64,000 nt of DNA from Nakamurella endophytica (GCF_014646215.1 NZ_BMNA01000001.1:699260-763259); one strand, 5' to 3'. Shown: positions 28,087 through 38,043, counted from the stretch's first letter. The notes: generated by a model not told the origin, from the letters alone. Numbers and translations are program-made.

Positions 28087-29505
28087 TCAGCCACCCAGCA
28101 GGGCGGTCACCTTGGACTGCGCGTCCGAGAGCGCTTTGTCCACGGGCGTGCGGCCCGCCGCGGCCGCGGTCAGCGCGTCGTTGACGTCGTCCTGCATCTC
28201 CTGCTGGTTGGTGATCACCGGTGCCAGCACGGTCTTCTCCAGCGCGTCGAAGACCGCCTTGCGGTTGGCCGGCTTGCCCGCCTTGAGGTACGTGGCCAGC
28301 TTGGCGTCGTCGGCGATCGGCGGCAGCTCCCAGGACGCGGCCAGCCGGGTCGAGACGGCGGTGTCCGAGGCGGTCAGGTACTGCAGCCACTTCTGCGCGG
28401 CGGCCTGGTTCTTGCTGCTCGCCGACACCGCCACCGTGTTGGCGAACATCGCCGACGCCTTGGTGGTGTTGCCCGGCTCGACGACGACGTCCCAGTCGAA
28501 CGGGGCGTCGGCCATCGCGCTGAACATCCAGATGCCGGTGTGCCACATGGCCAACTTCCCGGACTTGAACAGGTTCGTGTCGAAGTCCGGCGTGCCCGCC
28601 CCTTCCGCGACGGTGGGCATCACGGTCCCCGACTTGCCGATCAGCCAGTCGGCCGCCTCGGTGCCCTGCTGCGAGCTGAACGTCGCCTCGGACTTGTCGG
28701 CGTTGAAGAACTGGCCGCCCGACTGCGCCAGCGCCTTGTAGAACTCGTTGTAGGTGATCGGCTGGTAGTCGCCCCAGACCTTGGCCGACTTGTCGGTCAG
28801 CTTCTGCGCCGCCGCCTTCTCGTCGGCCCACGTCCACGAGCTGGTCGGCAACGGCACGCCGGCCTTGGCGAACAGGGTCTTGTTATAGAACAGCACCACG
28901 TCGCTGAAGGACTCCGGCAGGCCGAACTGCTTGCCGTCCATGGTGAAGGCGTCGTAGAGCGAGGTGCGGTAGACGCTGCGGTCGACCCCGGACAGCTCGG
29001 CGAGGGCACCGTTGTCGGCGTAGCTGATGAAGTTCTGGTAGTCCAGCTCGAACGCGTCGGCGGCCGTCCCGCCCGCGACCGCCGTCTGCAGCTTGGTGAA
29101 GTAGTCGGCGTACGCGACGTTCTGGACCTTCACCGTGATGCCGGGGTTCTCCTTCTGGAAGCCGTCGACGATCTTCTGCAGGTCCTTCTCGTGCCCGCCG
29201 CTGGCGGAGAAGTCCATGTAGGTGATCGTGGTGTTGCCCGCCGGCGCGGAGGACGAGCTGGACGGTGCCGACGACGACGCGGCGGTCGACGGGGATCCCG
29301 AGCCCCCGGCGGTCGAGCCGGCGGTCGTGCCGGCGTCCGCCGTGCTCGCGTCCGCGGAGCTCGCAGCCGTGGAGCCGGATTCCGTGGAGCTCGAACTGGA
29401 ACTGGAGTTGGACCCGGCGGTGGCGGAGCCCTGCGAGCAGGCGGCGAGCACGGTGAGTGCGGTGCAGCCGACGGCGAGCCAGCCGACGGCGGATGAGCGC
29501 TTCAT
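28087..29505 (-). CDS. ABC sugar-transporter substrate-binding lipoprotein (CUT1)
   Basis: Extracellular solute-binding protein, family 1, of 472 residues. A lipoprotein signal ends L-A-A-C with the lipidated Cys23, followed by a Ser/Thr/Ala-rich tether to about residue 92. The mature domain begins T-I-T-Y-M-D-F-S-A-S-G-G-H and has N-P-G-I-T-V-K-V and D-V-V-L-F-Y-N-K-T-L-F typical of MalE-like proteins. ATG 29505 has GAGAGGA upstream. It captures the sugar for the two permeases 93 bases upstream; the ATPase (often a shared MsiK-type protein in actinobacteria) is not encoded here. Confidence 0.92.
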   Translation of the reverse strand: MKRSSAVGWLAVGCTALTVLAACSQGSATAGSNSSSSSSSTESGSTAASSADASTADAGTTAGSTAGGSGSPSTAASSSAPSSSSSAPAGNTTITYMDFSASGGHEKDLQKIVDGFQKENPGITVKVQNVAYADYFTKLQTAVAGGTAADAFELDYQNFISYADNGALAELSGVDRSVYRTSLYDAFTMDGKQFGLPESFSDVVLFYNKTLFAKAGVPLPTSSWTWADEKAAAQKLTDKSAKVWGDYQPITYNEFYKALAQSGGQFFNADKSEATFSSQQGTEAADWLIGKSGTVMPTVAEGAGTPDFDTNLFKSGKLAMWHTGIWMFSAMADAPFDWDVVVEPGNTTKASAMFANTVAVSASSKNQAAAQKWLQYLTASDTAVSTRLAASWELPPIADDAKLATYLKAGKPANRKAVFDALEKTVLAPVITNQQEMQDDVNDALTAAAAGRTPVDKALSDAQSKVTALLGG

Positions 29506-29598
29506 GGACGGTTCCTCTCGGTCCGGCGGGCGTGCCGGCGGGTGCAGGGACGGTGGGACGGCGCGCGCCGGCACGGGCCGGACGCGACGTGGTGCGGA

Positions 29599-30426
29599 CT
29601 ACTTCAGGCCGGTGTGGGCGAGGCCGGTGATGATGTGTCGCTGGGCGACCAGGTACAGCACGGCGATCGGGATGATCGAGAACACGCTGCCCGCCATGAC
29701 CACGTTCCACTGGGTCGTGTACTGGCCGTGCAGCGTCGACAGTCCCAGTGGGAGCGTCATGAACTCGGGCGAGCGGATGACCACCAGCGGCCAGAGGAAC
29801 GAGTTCCAGCTGCCCATGAAGGCGAAGATGGCCAGTGTCGCGAGGGCGGGCCGGACCAGCGGCAGGATGATGGTCGCGAAGATCCGCAGGTGGCTGCCGC
29901 CGTCGATGGTGGCCGCCTCGTCGAGTTCGCGCGGCACCCCGTCGATGGCCTGCTTGACCAGGAAGATGCCGAACGCCGACGCGAACGACGGAGCCAGCAG
30001 GGCGAAGTAGGTGTCCTGCAGGCTGAACGTCTTCATCTCGATGAACAGGGGCACGACGAGCACCTGCAGCGGCACCATCAGCGTCGCCAGGTAGACGCCG
30101 AAGACCAGTCCCTTCCCGCGGAACTGCAGGCGGGAGAAGGCATACGCCGCCATCGCACCGGTGACCAGCTGCGCCAGGGTGGACACCACCGCCACCGCGA
30201 AGGAGTTGACGGTCACCCGCCACATCGGCAGCGCCGACAGCAGCGTCCGGTACGCGTCGAGAGTGGGGTTCTTGATCCACAGCGTGGGACCGTCGCCGAG
30301 GTTGCCCCCGGCGGTCAGCGAGGTCACCACCGTCCACAGGAACGGGAACAGCATGACGAACGCTGCGACGGACAGCAGCCCGTAGAGCCCGGCACGGCGG
30401 GCGGGCGACCGGGTCTGTTCATGCAT
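29599..30426 (-). CDS. ABC sugar-transporter permease, MalG type
   Basis: Inner-membrane permease of 275 residues with six helices and the EAA loop E-L-D-E-A-A-T-I-D-G-G, which docks the ATPase. It overlaps the upstream permease gene by eight bases. As in CUT1 systems it pairs with the MalF-type subunit to form the channel. Confidence 0.93.
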   Translation of the reverse strand: MHEQTRSPARRAGLYGLLSVAAFVMLFPFLWTVVTSLTAGGNLGDGPTLWIKNPTLDAYRTLLSALPMWRVTVNSFAVAVVSTLAQLVTGAMAAYAFSRLQFRGKGLVFGVYLATLMVPLQVLVVPLFIEMKTFSLQDTYFALLAPSFASAFGIFLVKQAIDGVPRELDEAATIDGGSHLRIFATIILPLVRPALATLAIFAFMGSWNSFLWPLVVIRSPEFMTLPLGLSTLHGQYTTQWNVVMAGSVFSIIPIAVLYLVAQRHIITGLAHTGLK

Positions 30427-31369
30427 TGGTCACCCACCGCCGCTGCACCCGCAGCTGGATCGCCGTGATCACCAGGATGACCACGAACAGCAGCCAGGAC
30501 AGGGCCGAGGCGTCGCCCGCGCGCCCGTAGCGGAACGTCAGGTTGTAGATCTGTCCCACCACGACCTGGCTGGACTGTTCCGGTCCCCCGCCGGTCATCA
30601 CGAACACCTGGTCGAAGACCTGGAAACCGTTGATCAGCGAGATGACGACGACGAAGAAGGTGGACGGCGACAGCAGCGGCAGGGTGATCCTGCGGAACCG
30701 CTGCCAACCCGAGGCGCCGTCGACGGTGGCGGCCTCGTACAGGTCCGACGGGATCGCCTGCAGCCCGGCGAGCAGGATGACCATGACGAAGCCCAGGTCC
30801 TTCCACGCCGAGGCCAGGATCACCGACGGGATGGCCCAGTCCGGATCGGTCCACCAGCCCGGTGTCGGCAGGTGCAGGGCCGCCAGCACGTGGTTGACCA
30901 GGCCGTTGGCCGGGTTGAGCAACCACTGCCACAGCAGCGCGACCACCACCCAGCTCGTCACCACGGGCAGGAAGATGGCCGCCCGGAAGAAGGACCGGCC
31001 ACGCATCCGCTGATTCAGCGCGACCGCCAACGCCAGGCCACCGACGTAGACCAGCGGCAGGTACCCGGCGATGTACGCCACGGTGTGCAGGAAGACCTTG
31101 AGGGTCTGCGGATCCTTGAGCAGCCGCTCGTAGTTGGCCAGCCCGACCCACTTCGGGGACGAGATCAGGTTCCACCGGTGCAGGCTCACCCACAGCGACC
31201 CGACCATCGGCACGAAGGTGAACAGCAGCAACGGGACGGCGCTCGGCAGCAGGAAGAACAGCACCCATCCGAGGTTCCGCAGGCCTCCGCGGCGCCTGCC
31301 CCGCGGCGCCGCGGGCACCGCGTCGGCGGCGGCCGTCGACGGCGGCGGCGCCGCCTGGACGAGGGTCAT
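30419..31369 (-). CDS. ABC sugar-transporter permease, MalF type
   Basis: A 316-residue permease with a Pro/Ala-rich N-terminal tail (about 35 residues) and six helices; the EAA loop reads D-L-Y-E-A-A-T-V-D-G-A. ATG 31369 overlaps the ROK stop by four bases (ATGA), so the repressor and permeases are translationally coupled. Confidence 0.93.
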   Translation of the reverse strand: MTLVQAAPPPSTAAADAVPAAPRGRRRGGLRNLGWVLFFLLPSAVPLLLFTFVPMVGSLWVSLHRWNLISSPKWVGLANYERLLKDPQTLKVFLHTVAYIAGYLPLVYVGGLALAVALNQRMRGRSFFRAAIFLPVVTSWVVVALLWQWLLNPANGLVNHVLAALHLPTPGWWTDPDWAIPSVILASAWKDLGFVMVILLAGLQAIPSDLYEAATVDGASGWQRFRRITLPLLSPSTFFVVVISLINGFQVFDQVFVMTGGGPEQSSQVVVGQIYNLTFRYGRAGDASALSWLLFVVILVITAIQLRVQRRWVTNA

Positions 31370-32583
31370 GCGGTCACCATCGAGCCGTTGCGCTGCAACC
31401 GGTCCCGGACCAGGCGACCCTGGGACCCGCCCACCCCGACGGTGTCGAACGGCGTCGTCAGCACCAGGCTGGCCGCGCCCAGCATCCACTTGGTCTCGTC
31501 CCACTGCTCGACCAGGAACGGGATGCTGCGCCACCGCGGGAGCAGGTGCCGCCGGAACATCTCCCGGAAGCCGGCCTCCCAGTGCGGCCACGCCGAGATG
31601 CCCTCCCCGGACAGGATGATCACTTCCGGATCCACCGTGTGCACGACCCCGGACAGCGCGGCACCCAGCAGTCGGCCGGCGCGGGCGTACAGCGCCCGCG
31701 CCGCGGTGTCCCCGGCGTCCGCGGCGGCCACCAGCTCGGCCACCGTGTCGCCGTCCCCGACCACGCCGGCCCGGCGCGCCGCGCGCAGCAGGCCCTCGTC
31801 GCCGATGGTCGCCTCGACGCACCCCGTGGAACCGCACTCGCACACCTGGTCGTCGTTCAGGTCGACGATCGTGTGCCCGATCTCGCCTGCCGCCCCGAAG
31901 GCGCCGCGGTAGATGGATCCGTCGATGACCACCCCGCAGCCGATCCCGCGGCCGATGGTCACGACGATGTAGGTGTTGAAGTCCTCGCCGAGGCCGTAGA
32001 GCCGGTCCGCGACAGCCAGGGTGTTGACGTCGTTCTCGACCAGCACCGGGACGCCGAGCTGGCCGCGCAGCAGCGGACCCACCTGCATCTCGGACCAGCC
32101 GAGGGTGGGCGCCCTGACGATGCCGGAGTCCTGCGCGTCGACGGCGCCCGGGACACCGACACCCACGCCGAGCAGCCCGCCGCTCATCTCCCCGATCCGC
32201 TGGCGCAGCGTCGCCGCGAGCTCGTCGATGCAGCCGGGCGAGCCGGGATCGAACGGGAACAGGCTCGGTGCGCCGAGTGTGCCGTCCAACTCGACCTGTA
32301 CCACCCCGACGTGGTCGGGCGTGATCTTGACGCCGACGGCGTGGCCGGCCGACCGGACGAGACCCAGTTGCGTGGCGGGCCGCCCGCCCTGGGACGGCGT
32401 GACGTCGAGCTCGGCGATCAATCCCCGGGCCAGCAGCACCTTGGTCACCTGGGTGACCGTGGCCGAGCTGACGTTCAGGATCCGGGCCAGGTCCGCCCGG
32501 GACGCCGACCCTCTGGAACCCAGTAGGGCCAGGATCGCCGACGGCAGCAGCCCGCCGCGGTCGACCGTCGCGCGTCCCCGCAC
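31366..32583 (-). CDS. ROK family transcriptional regulator
   Basis: A 405-residue ROK repressor. Residues about 12-62 are a winged helix-turn-helix (R-A-D-L-A-R-I-L-N-V-S-S-A-T-V-T). The sugar-kinase-like domain follows, with G-V-G-V-G-V-P-G-A-V-D, N-D-V-N-T-L-A, G-E-I-G-H and the zinc motif C-E-C-G-S-T-G-C-V-E. The inducer is probably the imported sugar or a product of the GH31 enzyme. GTG 32583 has a strong GGAGG at eight bases. It is the first gene of the operon it presumably controls. Confidence 0.92.
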   Translation of the reverse strand: MRGRATVDRGGLLPSAILALLGSRGSASRADLARILNVSSATVTQVTKVLLARGLIAELDVTPSQGGRPATQLGLVRSAGHAVGVKITPDHVGVVQVELDGTLGAPSLFPFDPGSPGCIDELAATLRQRIGEMSGGLLGVGVGVPGAVDAQDSGIVRAPTLGWSEMQVGPLLRGQLGVPVLVENDVNTLAVADRLYGLGEDFNTYIVVTIGRGIGCGVVIDGSIYRGAFGAAGEIGHTIVDLNDDQVCECGSTGCVEATIGDEGLLRAARRAGVVGDGDTVAELVAAADAGDTAARALYARAGRLLGAALSGVVHTVDPEVIILSGEGISAWPHWEAGFREMFRRHLLPRWRSIPFLVEQWDETKWMLGAASLVLTTPFDTVGVGGSQGRLVRDRLQRNGSMVTA

Positions 32584-32604
32584 CGGCCACCTCCGTCCTC
32601 ATCG

Positions 32605-32623
32605 ACTTACTTCGGCGGTAAGT
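32605..32623. promoter_or_regulatory. Inverted repeat, candidate ROK operator
   Basis: ACTTAC (32605-32610) and GTAAGT (32618-32623) are perfect arms around seven bases, 22-40 bases upstream of the ROK start, in an AT-rich island including gttaac. ROK regulators bind palindromes of this size; autoregulation of the sugar operon is inferred. Confidence 0.55.
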
Positions 32624-32857
32624 TAACCTCCGAAGATTCTGCCGTCCAGCACCGTGATCGGATCGTGACCTCTATCCGACCGGTCGACGTCCCATCGAGA
32701 TCGGCTTCGTCGCAGCACGAGTCATGGTGGGCGGGAGCGAGCGACCGGAGGACCCCGCGCGAGCCGGGTCCCCGTCCCTCCGCGGCGCGGCGCCGCCACC
32801 GACGGCACTGGGTGCGAAGCAGCACGGCAGGACGACCCCGGATGCGATGCTGCCCGC

Positions 32858-33613
32858 GTGTCCCGCCGTCGCCGCCTCGTCCACCCGCTGGTCGCGGTGG
32901 CCGTCGCCGGCCTGGTGTCGGCCGGCTGCTTCGGTCCCTCGCGCGCCGACTCCCCCAGCTCGGGGAGCGGAGCGCCCTTCCCGGAACATCCGGCGATGGC
33001 CATGGACGTCCTCGACGGGCTCCGGGTCCAGGACCGCGCCTCCGGGGCGGGCTACCGGCGCGCGGCGTTCGGCGAGTCCTGGACCGACGACGTCGCGGTG
33101 GACGGCGGCCACAACGGGTGCGACACCCGGGAGGACGTGCTCCGGCGGGACCTCGAGGACCTGGCGCTGAAACCTGGCACCGGGGGCTGCGTCGCCGTGT
33201 CCGGCGTCCTCGTCGACCCGTACACCGGCGGCACGGTGCTGTTCCACCGCGGCCCGGACACCAGCCCCGACGTGCAGATCGACCACGTGGTGGCACTGGG
33301 CGACGCCTGGCGCACCGGCGCGCAGCAGCTGTCCGTCGAGCGCCGCGCGGAGCTGGCCAACGACCCGTTGAACCTCCTGGCGGTGGCCGGCCAGGTCAAC
33401 CAGGACAAGGGCGACGGCGACGCGGCCACCTGGCTTCCGCCGCTGACCCAGGCGCGCTGCCTGTACGCGGCCCGGCAGGTGGCCGTGAAGCAGCGCTACG
33501 GGTTGTGGGTGACGCCCGCGGAGGGCGACGCGCTGCGCCGGGTCCTCGCCGGCTGCCCAGGGCGAGGGGTGCCGACGGTGGCGGCCACGACCATTCCGCC
33601 GCCGCGCGGCTGA
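32858..33613 (+). CDS. Secreted HNH-family (DUF1524) nuclease lipoprotein
   Basis: A 251-residue lipoprotein with lipobox V-S-A-G-C (Cys24). The mature part has the DUF1524/HNH core: Q-I-D-H-V-V-A-L-G-D-A-W (metal/catalytic His), then N-D-P-L-N-L-L-A-V-A-G-Q-V-N-Q-D-K-G-D, whose Asn and Lys close the beta-beta-alpha metal fold. Four cysteines in the mature part could form two disulfides. Likely a cell-surface nuclease, for DNA uptake as phosphate source or defence; these roles are guesses. GTG 32858 fits the signal peptide. Confidence 0.82.
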   Translation: MSRRRRLVHPLVAVAVAGLVSAGCFGPSRADSPSSGSGAPFPEHPAMAMDVLDGLRVQDRASGAGYRRAAFGESWTDDVAVDGGHNGCDTREDVLRRDLEDLALKPGTGGCVAVSGVLVDPYTGGTVLFHRGPDTSPDVQIDHVVALGDAWRTGAQQLSVERRAELANDPLNLLAVAGQVNQDKGDGDAATWLPPLTQARCLYAARQVAVKQRYGLWVTPAEGDALRRVLAGCPGRGVPTVAATTIPPPRG

Positions 33614-33658
33614 CCCGGCGGGCCGTGCCGGCGACGATCCCGCGCTCGCGCCGCCGGT

Positions 33659-33847
33659 TCAGCGGCGGTAACCGGCGCCGAGCCCGTACGGCGGCAGGTA
33701 CGCCTTGGCGTCCTTGACCTTCGGGCACCGCGAGCACGCCCGGTAGCCCTGCTTCTCCAGTCCGCCCGACTCGGGGTTGGGGTCCGGGAAGTCCTGCAGG
33801 TCGTGCAGCCCCCACCGGCACCGCAGGTCCAGCCGGCGATCCGCCAC
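33659..33847 (-). CDS. Small Cys-containing protein, unknown function
   Basis: A 62-residue protein starting at GTG 33847, preceded by a perfect GGAGGTGA at nine bases, the best Shine-Dalgarno site in this region. It has L-R-C-R-W-G-L-H-D-L-Q-D-F-P-D-P-N-P and A-C-S-R-C-P-K-V-K-D, i.e. one Cys plus a C-x-x-C pair, which with a His could hold one zinc ion. Similar short 'R-W-G-L-H' proteins occur in actinobacteria without assigned function, by recollection only. It faces the HNH nuclease gene convergently. Confidence 0.6.
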   Translation of the reverse strand: MADRRLDLRCRWGLHDLQDFPDPNPESGGLEKQGYRACSRCPKVKDAKAYLPPYGLGAGYRR

Positions 33848-33902
33848 CGAAGCGTCACCTCCCTGCCGGTCCGTGCCGGTCCCTGCGGTCGCACCCCGGT
33901 GA

Positions 33903-34580
33903 TCACCGCGGCCGGAGGCCGTCGAAGACCATGCCGACGACCCGGTCCGCGAGCGCGGCCACATCCCCACTATCCCCCGGCCGGAGCCACTCGGCCAGGG
34001 AGTTCACCGTCCCGAACAGCAGCCGGGCCGTCGTGCGCGGCTCCAGGTCCGGACGCAGCCGCCCGGCCGCGACCGCCTCCCGCACCAGGTCGGCCGCCAG
34101 CCGGTCCAACCGGCGCCGACGCTCCAGCGCCGCCCGCTCGACGTCGGTGTTGCCGCGGACCCGCAGCAGCAGCGTGACGTAGGGCAGCCGCTCGACCAGC
34201 ACGTGCACGCTGCCGGACACCAGGAGCCGCAGCCGCTCCGCAGGGTCGGCGTCCGCTGTCCGGACCGCGTCCGCGACGGCCTCGAGGCCGGAGAGGGCGC
34301 GGTCCAGCGCCAACCCCAGCAAGGCGTCCTTGCCGGGCACGTGGTGGTACAGCGCCGACTTGCCGACGTTCAGCCGGGCGGCGACGTCGGCGACACTGGT
34401 GCGGTCGAAACCCCGCTCGTTGAAGAGCGCGACGGACGCATCGAGCACCGCATCCAGGTCGTGCCCCGGACGACCACGCCGCGGTCGGTGCACCGCAGGG
34501 CGGGCAGCTGCCACGACGGCCGTCCCCGGCGCGGCGGGCGGACCGAACCGTCCCGACCTCCCGCCCCTGGCGTCGTCCAC
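33903..34580 (-). CDS. paaR: TetR family regulator, probably of the phenylacetate genes
   Basis: A 225-residue TetR regulator. After a basic N-terminal extension, V-A-D-V-A-A-R-L-N-V-G-K-S-A-L-Y-H-H-V is the helix-turn-helix, and the C-terminal part has the TetR_C helices. It is divergent from paaZ, and a TetR-type palindrome lies between them, so it is most likely the phenylacetyl-CoA-responsive repressor PaaR; the name is inferred from context. GTG 34580 has GGGAG eight bases upstream; GTG 34616 is an alternative. Confidence 0.85.
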   Translation of the reverse strand: MDDARGGRSGRFGPPAAPGTAVVAAARPAVHRPRRGRPGHDLDAVLDASVALFNERGFDRTSVADVAARLNVGKSALYHHVPGKDALLGLALDRALSGLEAVADAVRTADADPAERLRLLVSGSVHVLVERLPYVTLLLRVRGNTDVERAALERRRRLDRLAADLVREAVAAGRLRPDLEPRTTARLLFGTVNSLAEWLRPGDSGDVAALADRVVGMVFDGLRPR

Positions 34581-34635
34581 CGAGCACTCCCGTCCCTGGG
34601 TCTGGCCGCCGACCACCGGCCACGCTATCGTGATT

Positions 34636-34649
34636 ACCGAACGGTCGGT
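34636..34649. promoter_or_regulatory. TetR-type operator between paaR and paaZ
   Basis: ACCGA-acgg-TCGGT is a perfect inverted repeat, matching the ACCGA-N4-TCGGT sites of PaaR-like TetR proteins. It is 28 bases before the paaZ ATG and 56 before the regulator start, so one site can repress both. Confidence 0.7.
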
Positions 34650-34676
34650 CAGTTATTCGGACGCAAGGGAGCGCCG

Positions 34677-36707
34677 ATGCCGTTGCGCAGTCTGGTCGCC
34701 GGGCGCTGGGTCGCCCCCGACGACGACGGCAGGCCCGTCCTGGACGCGGTCACCGGGGAGCGGGTCACCTCGGTGTCCGCCCGCGGGATCGATCGGGGCG
34801 GGATGGTGCAGTACGGCCGGTCCGTCGGCGGCCCTGCGCTGCGCGCGTTGACCTTCCACCAGCGGGCCGCGCTGCTCAAGCAGCTCGGGCTCCACCTGCG
34901 CGACCACCGCGACGAGCTGTACCAGCTCTCCGCCAGGGCCGGCGCCACCCGCGCCGACGCCCGCTTCGACGTCGACGGCGGCATCGGGGCCCTGCTGTCC
35001 TACGGCAGCCGGGGCCGGCGGGAGCTGCCCGACGACACCGTCGCGACCGACGGCGCGGTCGAGATGCTGAGCCGCGGCGGCAGTTTCGCCGGGCAGCACG
35101 TGCTGACCTCGCCGCCCGGCGTCGCCGTGCAGATCAACGCCTTCAACTTCCCGGTCTGGGGGCCGCTGGAGAAGCTGGCACCGGCCTTGCTCGCCGGTGT
35201 GCCCAGCATCGTCAAGCCGGCCGTGAGCACCGCCTACCTGACCGCGCGGCTGGTCGAGATCGTCGACGCCGCACGCATTCTGCCCGACGGCTCGCTCCAG
35301 CTGCTGGCCGGTGAGGCCGGCGACCTGCTCGACCAGCTGGGCGAGCAGGACTCTGTGTGGTTCACCGGCTCGGCCGCGACGGCCGCCCGGCTGCGCACCC
35401 ACCCCGTCGTGGTCGGCCGCGGCGTGCGGTTCCACGCCGAGGCCGACTCGCTCAACTGCTCGGTGCTCGGCCCCGACGCCGAGCCCGGGTCCGAGGTGTT
35501 CGACCTGTACGTCGGCCAGCTGGTCACCGAGATGACCGTCAAGGCCGGCCAGAAGTGCACCGCCATCCGCCGGGCCCTGGTCCCGGAGCACCTCGTCGAC
35601 GCGGTGGCGGACGCGGCGGCCGACCGGCTGTCCCGGATCAGCGTCGGCGACCCCCGCGACCGCGAGGTCGGCATGGGTCCGCTGGCGTCGCTCGAGCAGC
35701 GCGAGGAGGTCCGCCGTTCCGTCAAGGCCCTGCGGACCGGCGCCGTCGTGGTCTTCGGTGACCCCGACGGGGTCGCCGTCGTCGGGGCCGACGCGGACCG
35801 CGGCGCCTTCGTCTCACCGCTGCTGCTGCGGGCCGGATCGGCCGACCGGCCGGAGCCGCACGAGGTCGAGGCGTTCGGCCCGGTCAGCACGATCGTCGGT
35901 TACCGCGGCGTCGATGCCGCGGTCGAGCTGGCCGCCCGCGGCCGGGGCAGCCTGGTCGCCTCGGTGGTCACCGCGGACCCGGAGGTCGCGCGGGCGGTGG
36001 TCCTGGGCTGCGCGCCCTGGCACGGCCGGGTGCTGGTGCTCGATCCCGACGACGCGGCCGAGTCCACCGGTCACGGCTCGCCGCTGCCGACGCTGGTGCA
36101 CGGCGGCCCCGGCCGCGCGGGCGGCGGCGAGGAACTCGGCGGCATCCGGGCCGTGCTGCAGCACCTGCGCCGGACGGCCCTCCAGGGAACCCCGGCCACG
36201 CTCGCCGCTGTCACCGGTCGCTGGGTGGCTGGCGCTCCGCAACACCCGGAGCCGCCGCATCCGTTCCGGAAGTCGTTGCGCGAGTTGCGGATCGGCGACT
36301 GCCTGAAGGCCGGCCCGCGCACGGTCACCGAGCAGGACGTGCAGCGCTTCGCGGAGCTGACCGGGGACCGGTTCTACGCCCACACCGACCCGGCGGCGGC
36401 GGCGGCCAACCCGTTCTTCGACGGGATCGTCGCGCACGGGTACCTGGTGCTCTCGCTCGCGGCGGGGCTGTTCGTCGACCCGGCGCCCGGCCCGGTGCTG
36501 GCCAACTACGGCCTCGAACACCTGCGCTTCCGCACACCGGTGTACCCCGGTGACGCGCTGACGGTGACCCTGACGTGCAAGGCGCTCTCGGCCCGCGCGG
36601 ACGCCGACCACGGCGAGGTGTGCTGGGACGCCGTCGTCACCAAGCAGGACGGCGAGATCGCGGCGACCTACGACGTGCTGACCCTGGTCGCCAAGGAGCC
36701 GGCATGA
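34677..36707 (+). CDS. paaZ: Bifunctional phenylacetate ring-opening protein PaaZ
   Basis: Fusion enzyme of 676 residues. The N-terminal aldehyde dehydrogenase (about 1-520) has Cys294 in G-Q-K-C-T-A-I and general-base Glu255 in F-H-A-E-A-D-S-L-N; the C-terminal MaoC-type hydratase (about 545-676) has the catalytic Asp/His region [10 protein letters not shown] and F-D-G-I-V-A-H-G-Y. In the phenylacetyl-CoA pathway the hydratase opens the oxepin ring and the dehydrogenase oxidises the aldehyde. The next gene starts inside its stop codon. Confidence 0.95.
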   Translation: MPLRSLVAGRWVAPDDDGRPVLDAVTGERVTSVSARGIDRGGMVQYGRSVGGPALRALTFHQRAALLKQLGLHLRDHRDELYQLSARAGATRADARFDVDGGIGALLSYGSRGRRELPDDTVATDGAVEMLSRGGSFAGQHVLTSPPGVAVQINAFNFPVWGPLEKLAPALLAGVPSIVKPAVSTAYLTARLVEIVDAARILPDGSLQLLAGEAGDLLDQLGEQDSVWFTGSAATAARLRTHPVVVGRGVRFHAEADSLNCSVLGPDAEPGSEVFDLYVGQLVTEMTVKAGQKCTAIRRALVPEHLVDAVADAAADRLSRISVGDPRDREVGMGPLASLEQREEVRRSVKALRTGAVVVFGDPDGVAVVGADADRGAFVSPLLLRAGSADRPEPHEVEAFGPVSTIVGYRGVDAAVELAARGRGSLVASVVTADPEVARAVVLGCAPWHGRVLVLDPDDAAESTGHGSPLPTLVHGGPGRAGGGEELGGIRAVLQHLRRTALQGTPATLAAVTGRWVAGAPQHPEPPHPFRKSLRELRIGDCLKAGPRTVTEQDVQRFAELTGDRFYAHTDPAAAAANPFFDGIVAHGYLVLSLAAGLFVDPAPGPVLANYGLEHLRFRTPVYPGDALTVTLTCKALSARADADHGEVCWDAVVTKQDGEIAATYDVLTLVAKEPA

Positions 36708-37681
36708 CCGCGGTGACACCGACACCGGCGGACCCGGTGGAGACCGGGACCCTGCGGGACCGTTTCGAGGAGACGGTGGCGCGCGACCGGCGCGTCGAGC
36801 CGCGCGACTGGATGCCCGAGGAGTACCGCCGCACGCTGATCCGGCAGGTCGCCCAGCACGCCCACTCCGAGATCATCGGCATGCAGCCGGAGGGCGCGTG
36901 GATCACCCGCGCGCCGTCGCTGCGCCGCAAGTCGATCCTGCTGGCCAAGGTGCAGGACGAGGCCGGGCACGGGCTGTACCTGTACGCGGCGGCCGAGACC
37001 CTGGGCGCCGACCGAGCCGACCTGACGGCGAAACTCCTGGCCGGGCAGCAGAAGTACTCGTCGATCTTCAACTACCCGACCCCGAGCTACGCGGACGTCG
37101 GGACGATCGGCTGGCTGGTGGACGGCGCCGCCATCTGCAACCAGGTCCCGCTGTGCCGGTCCTCCTACGGTCCCTACGCCCGGGCGATGGTGCGGATCTG
37201 CAAGGAGGAGTCGTTCCACCAGCGCCAGGGCTACGAGCTGCTGCTGACCCTGATGGCCGGCACCGACGCGCAGCGGGCGATGGTGCAGGAATCGGTGGAC
37301 CGCTTCTGGTGGCCGGCCCTGATGATGTTCGGGCCGCCCGACGACCGCTCCCCGAACTCGGCGCGGTCGATGGCCTGGGGCGTCAAGCGGCACACCAACG
37401 ACGAGCTCCGGCAGCGGTTCGTCGACATGACGGTGCCGCAGGCCGAGCGGCTGGGCGTGACGCTGCCCGACCCGGAGCTGCGCTGGAACGCCGAGCGGGG
37501 ACACCACGACTTCGGCGCCGTCGACTGGGCCGAGTTCGCCGAGGTGGTGGCCGGCCGCGGCCCGTGCAACGCGGAGCGACTCGCTCGCCGGCGGGCGGCC
37601 CACGACGAGGGCGCCTGGGTGCGCGAAGCCGCCACCGCCTACGCGGCGGGACAGGCTGCTGCTGCAGCGGTGTCACCGTGA
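36704..37681 (+). CDS. paaA: Phenylacetyl-CoA 1,2-epoxidase catalytic subunit A
   Basis: Di-iron monooxygenase subunit of 325 residues that epoxidises the ring of phenylacetyl-CoA. Carboxylate-His motifs are seen in [18 protein letters not shown] and C-K-E-E-S-F-H-Q-R. Starts at ATG 36704, overlapping paaZ by four bases. Works with PaaB, C and E. Confidence 0.96.
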   Translation: MTAVTPTPADPVETGTLRDRFEETVARDRRVEPRDWMPEEYRRTLIRQVAQHAHSEIIGMQPEGAWITRAPSLRRKSILLAKVQDEAGHGLYLYAAAETLGADRADLTAKLLAGQQKYSSIFNYPTPSYADVGTIGWLVDGAAICNQVPLCRSSYGPYARAMVRICKEESFHQRQGYELLLTLMAGTDAQRAMVQESVDRFWWPALMMFGPPDDRSPNSARSMAWGVKRHTNDELRQRFVDMTVPQAERLGVTLPDPELRWNAERGHHDFGAVDWAEFAEVVAGRGPCNAERLARRRAAHDEGAWVREAATAYAAGQAAAAAVSP

Positions 37682-38043
37682 CCGCGGGATGGACGGCCGA
37701 GGGCGGGCACGGCGCCGTGCCGACCGACGGTGTCCCGGTGGAGCCGGCCCCGGGCCCGGTCCGCGCCGACTGGCCGCTCTGGGAGGTCTTCCTCCGTGGA
37801 CGGCGCGGCCTCAACCACGTGCACGTCGGCTCGCTGCACGCGGCGGACGCGGAACTGGCGCTGCACCACGCCCGCGACCTCTACACCCGCCGGAACGAGG
37901 CGGTCAGCATCTGGGTGGTGCCGGCGGCGGCGATCACCGCCAGCAGCCCGGACGAGCGGGATCCGTTCTTCGCGCCGTCCGGCGACAAGGCCTACCGCCA
38001 CCCGACGTTCTACCGGCTGCCCGAGGACGTGCCGCACCTGTGA
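37678..38043 (+). CDS. paaB: Phenylacetyl-CoA epoxidase subunit B
   Basis: Small subunit (121 residues) of the epoxidase complex: [23 protein letters not shown] and [10 protein letters not shown] identify PaaB. The N-terminal 30 residues are a non-conserved leader. GTG start overlaps the paaA stop (GTGA). Confidence 0.94.
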   Translation: MTAGWTAEGGHGAVPTDGVPVEPAPGPVRADWPLWEVFLRGRRGLNHVHVGSLHAADAELALHHARDLYTRRNEAVSIWVVPAAAITASSPDERDPFFAPSGDKAYRHPTFYRLPEDVPHL

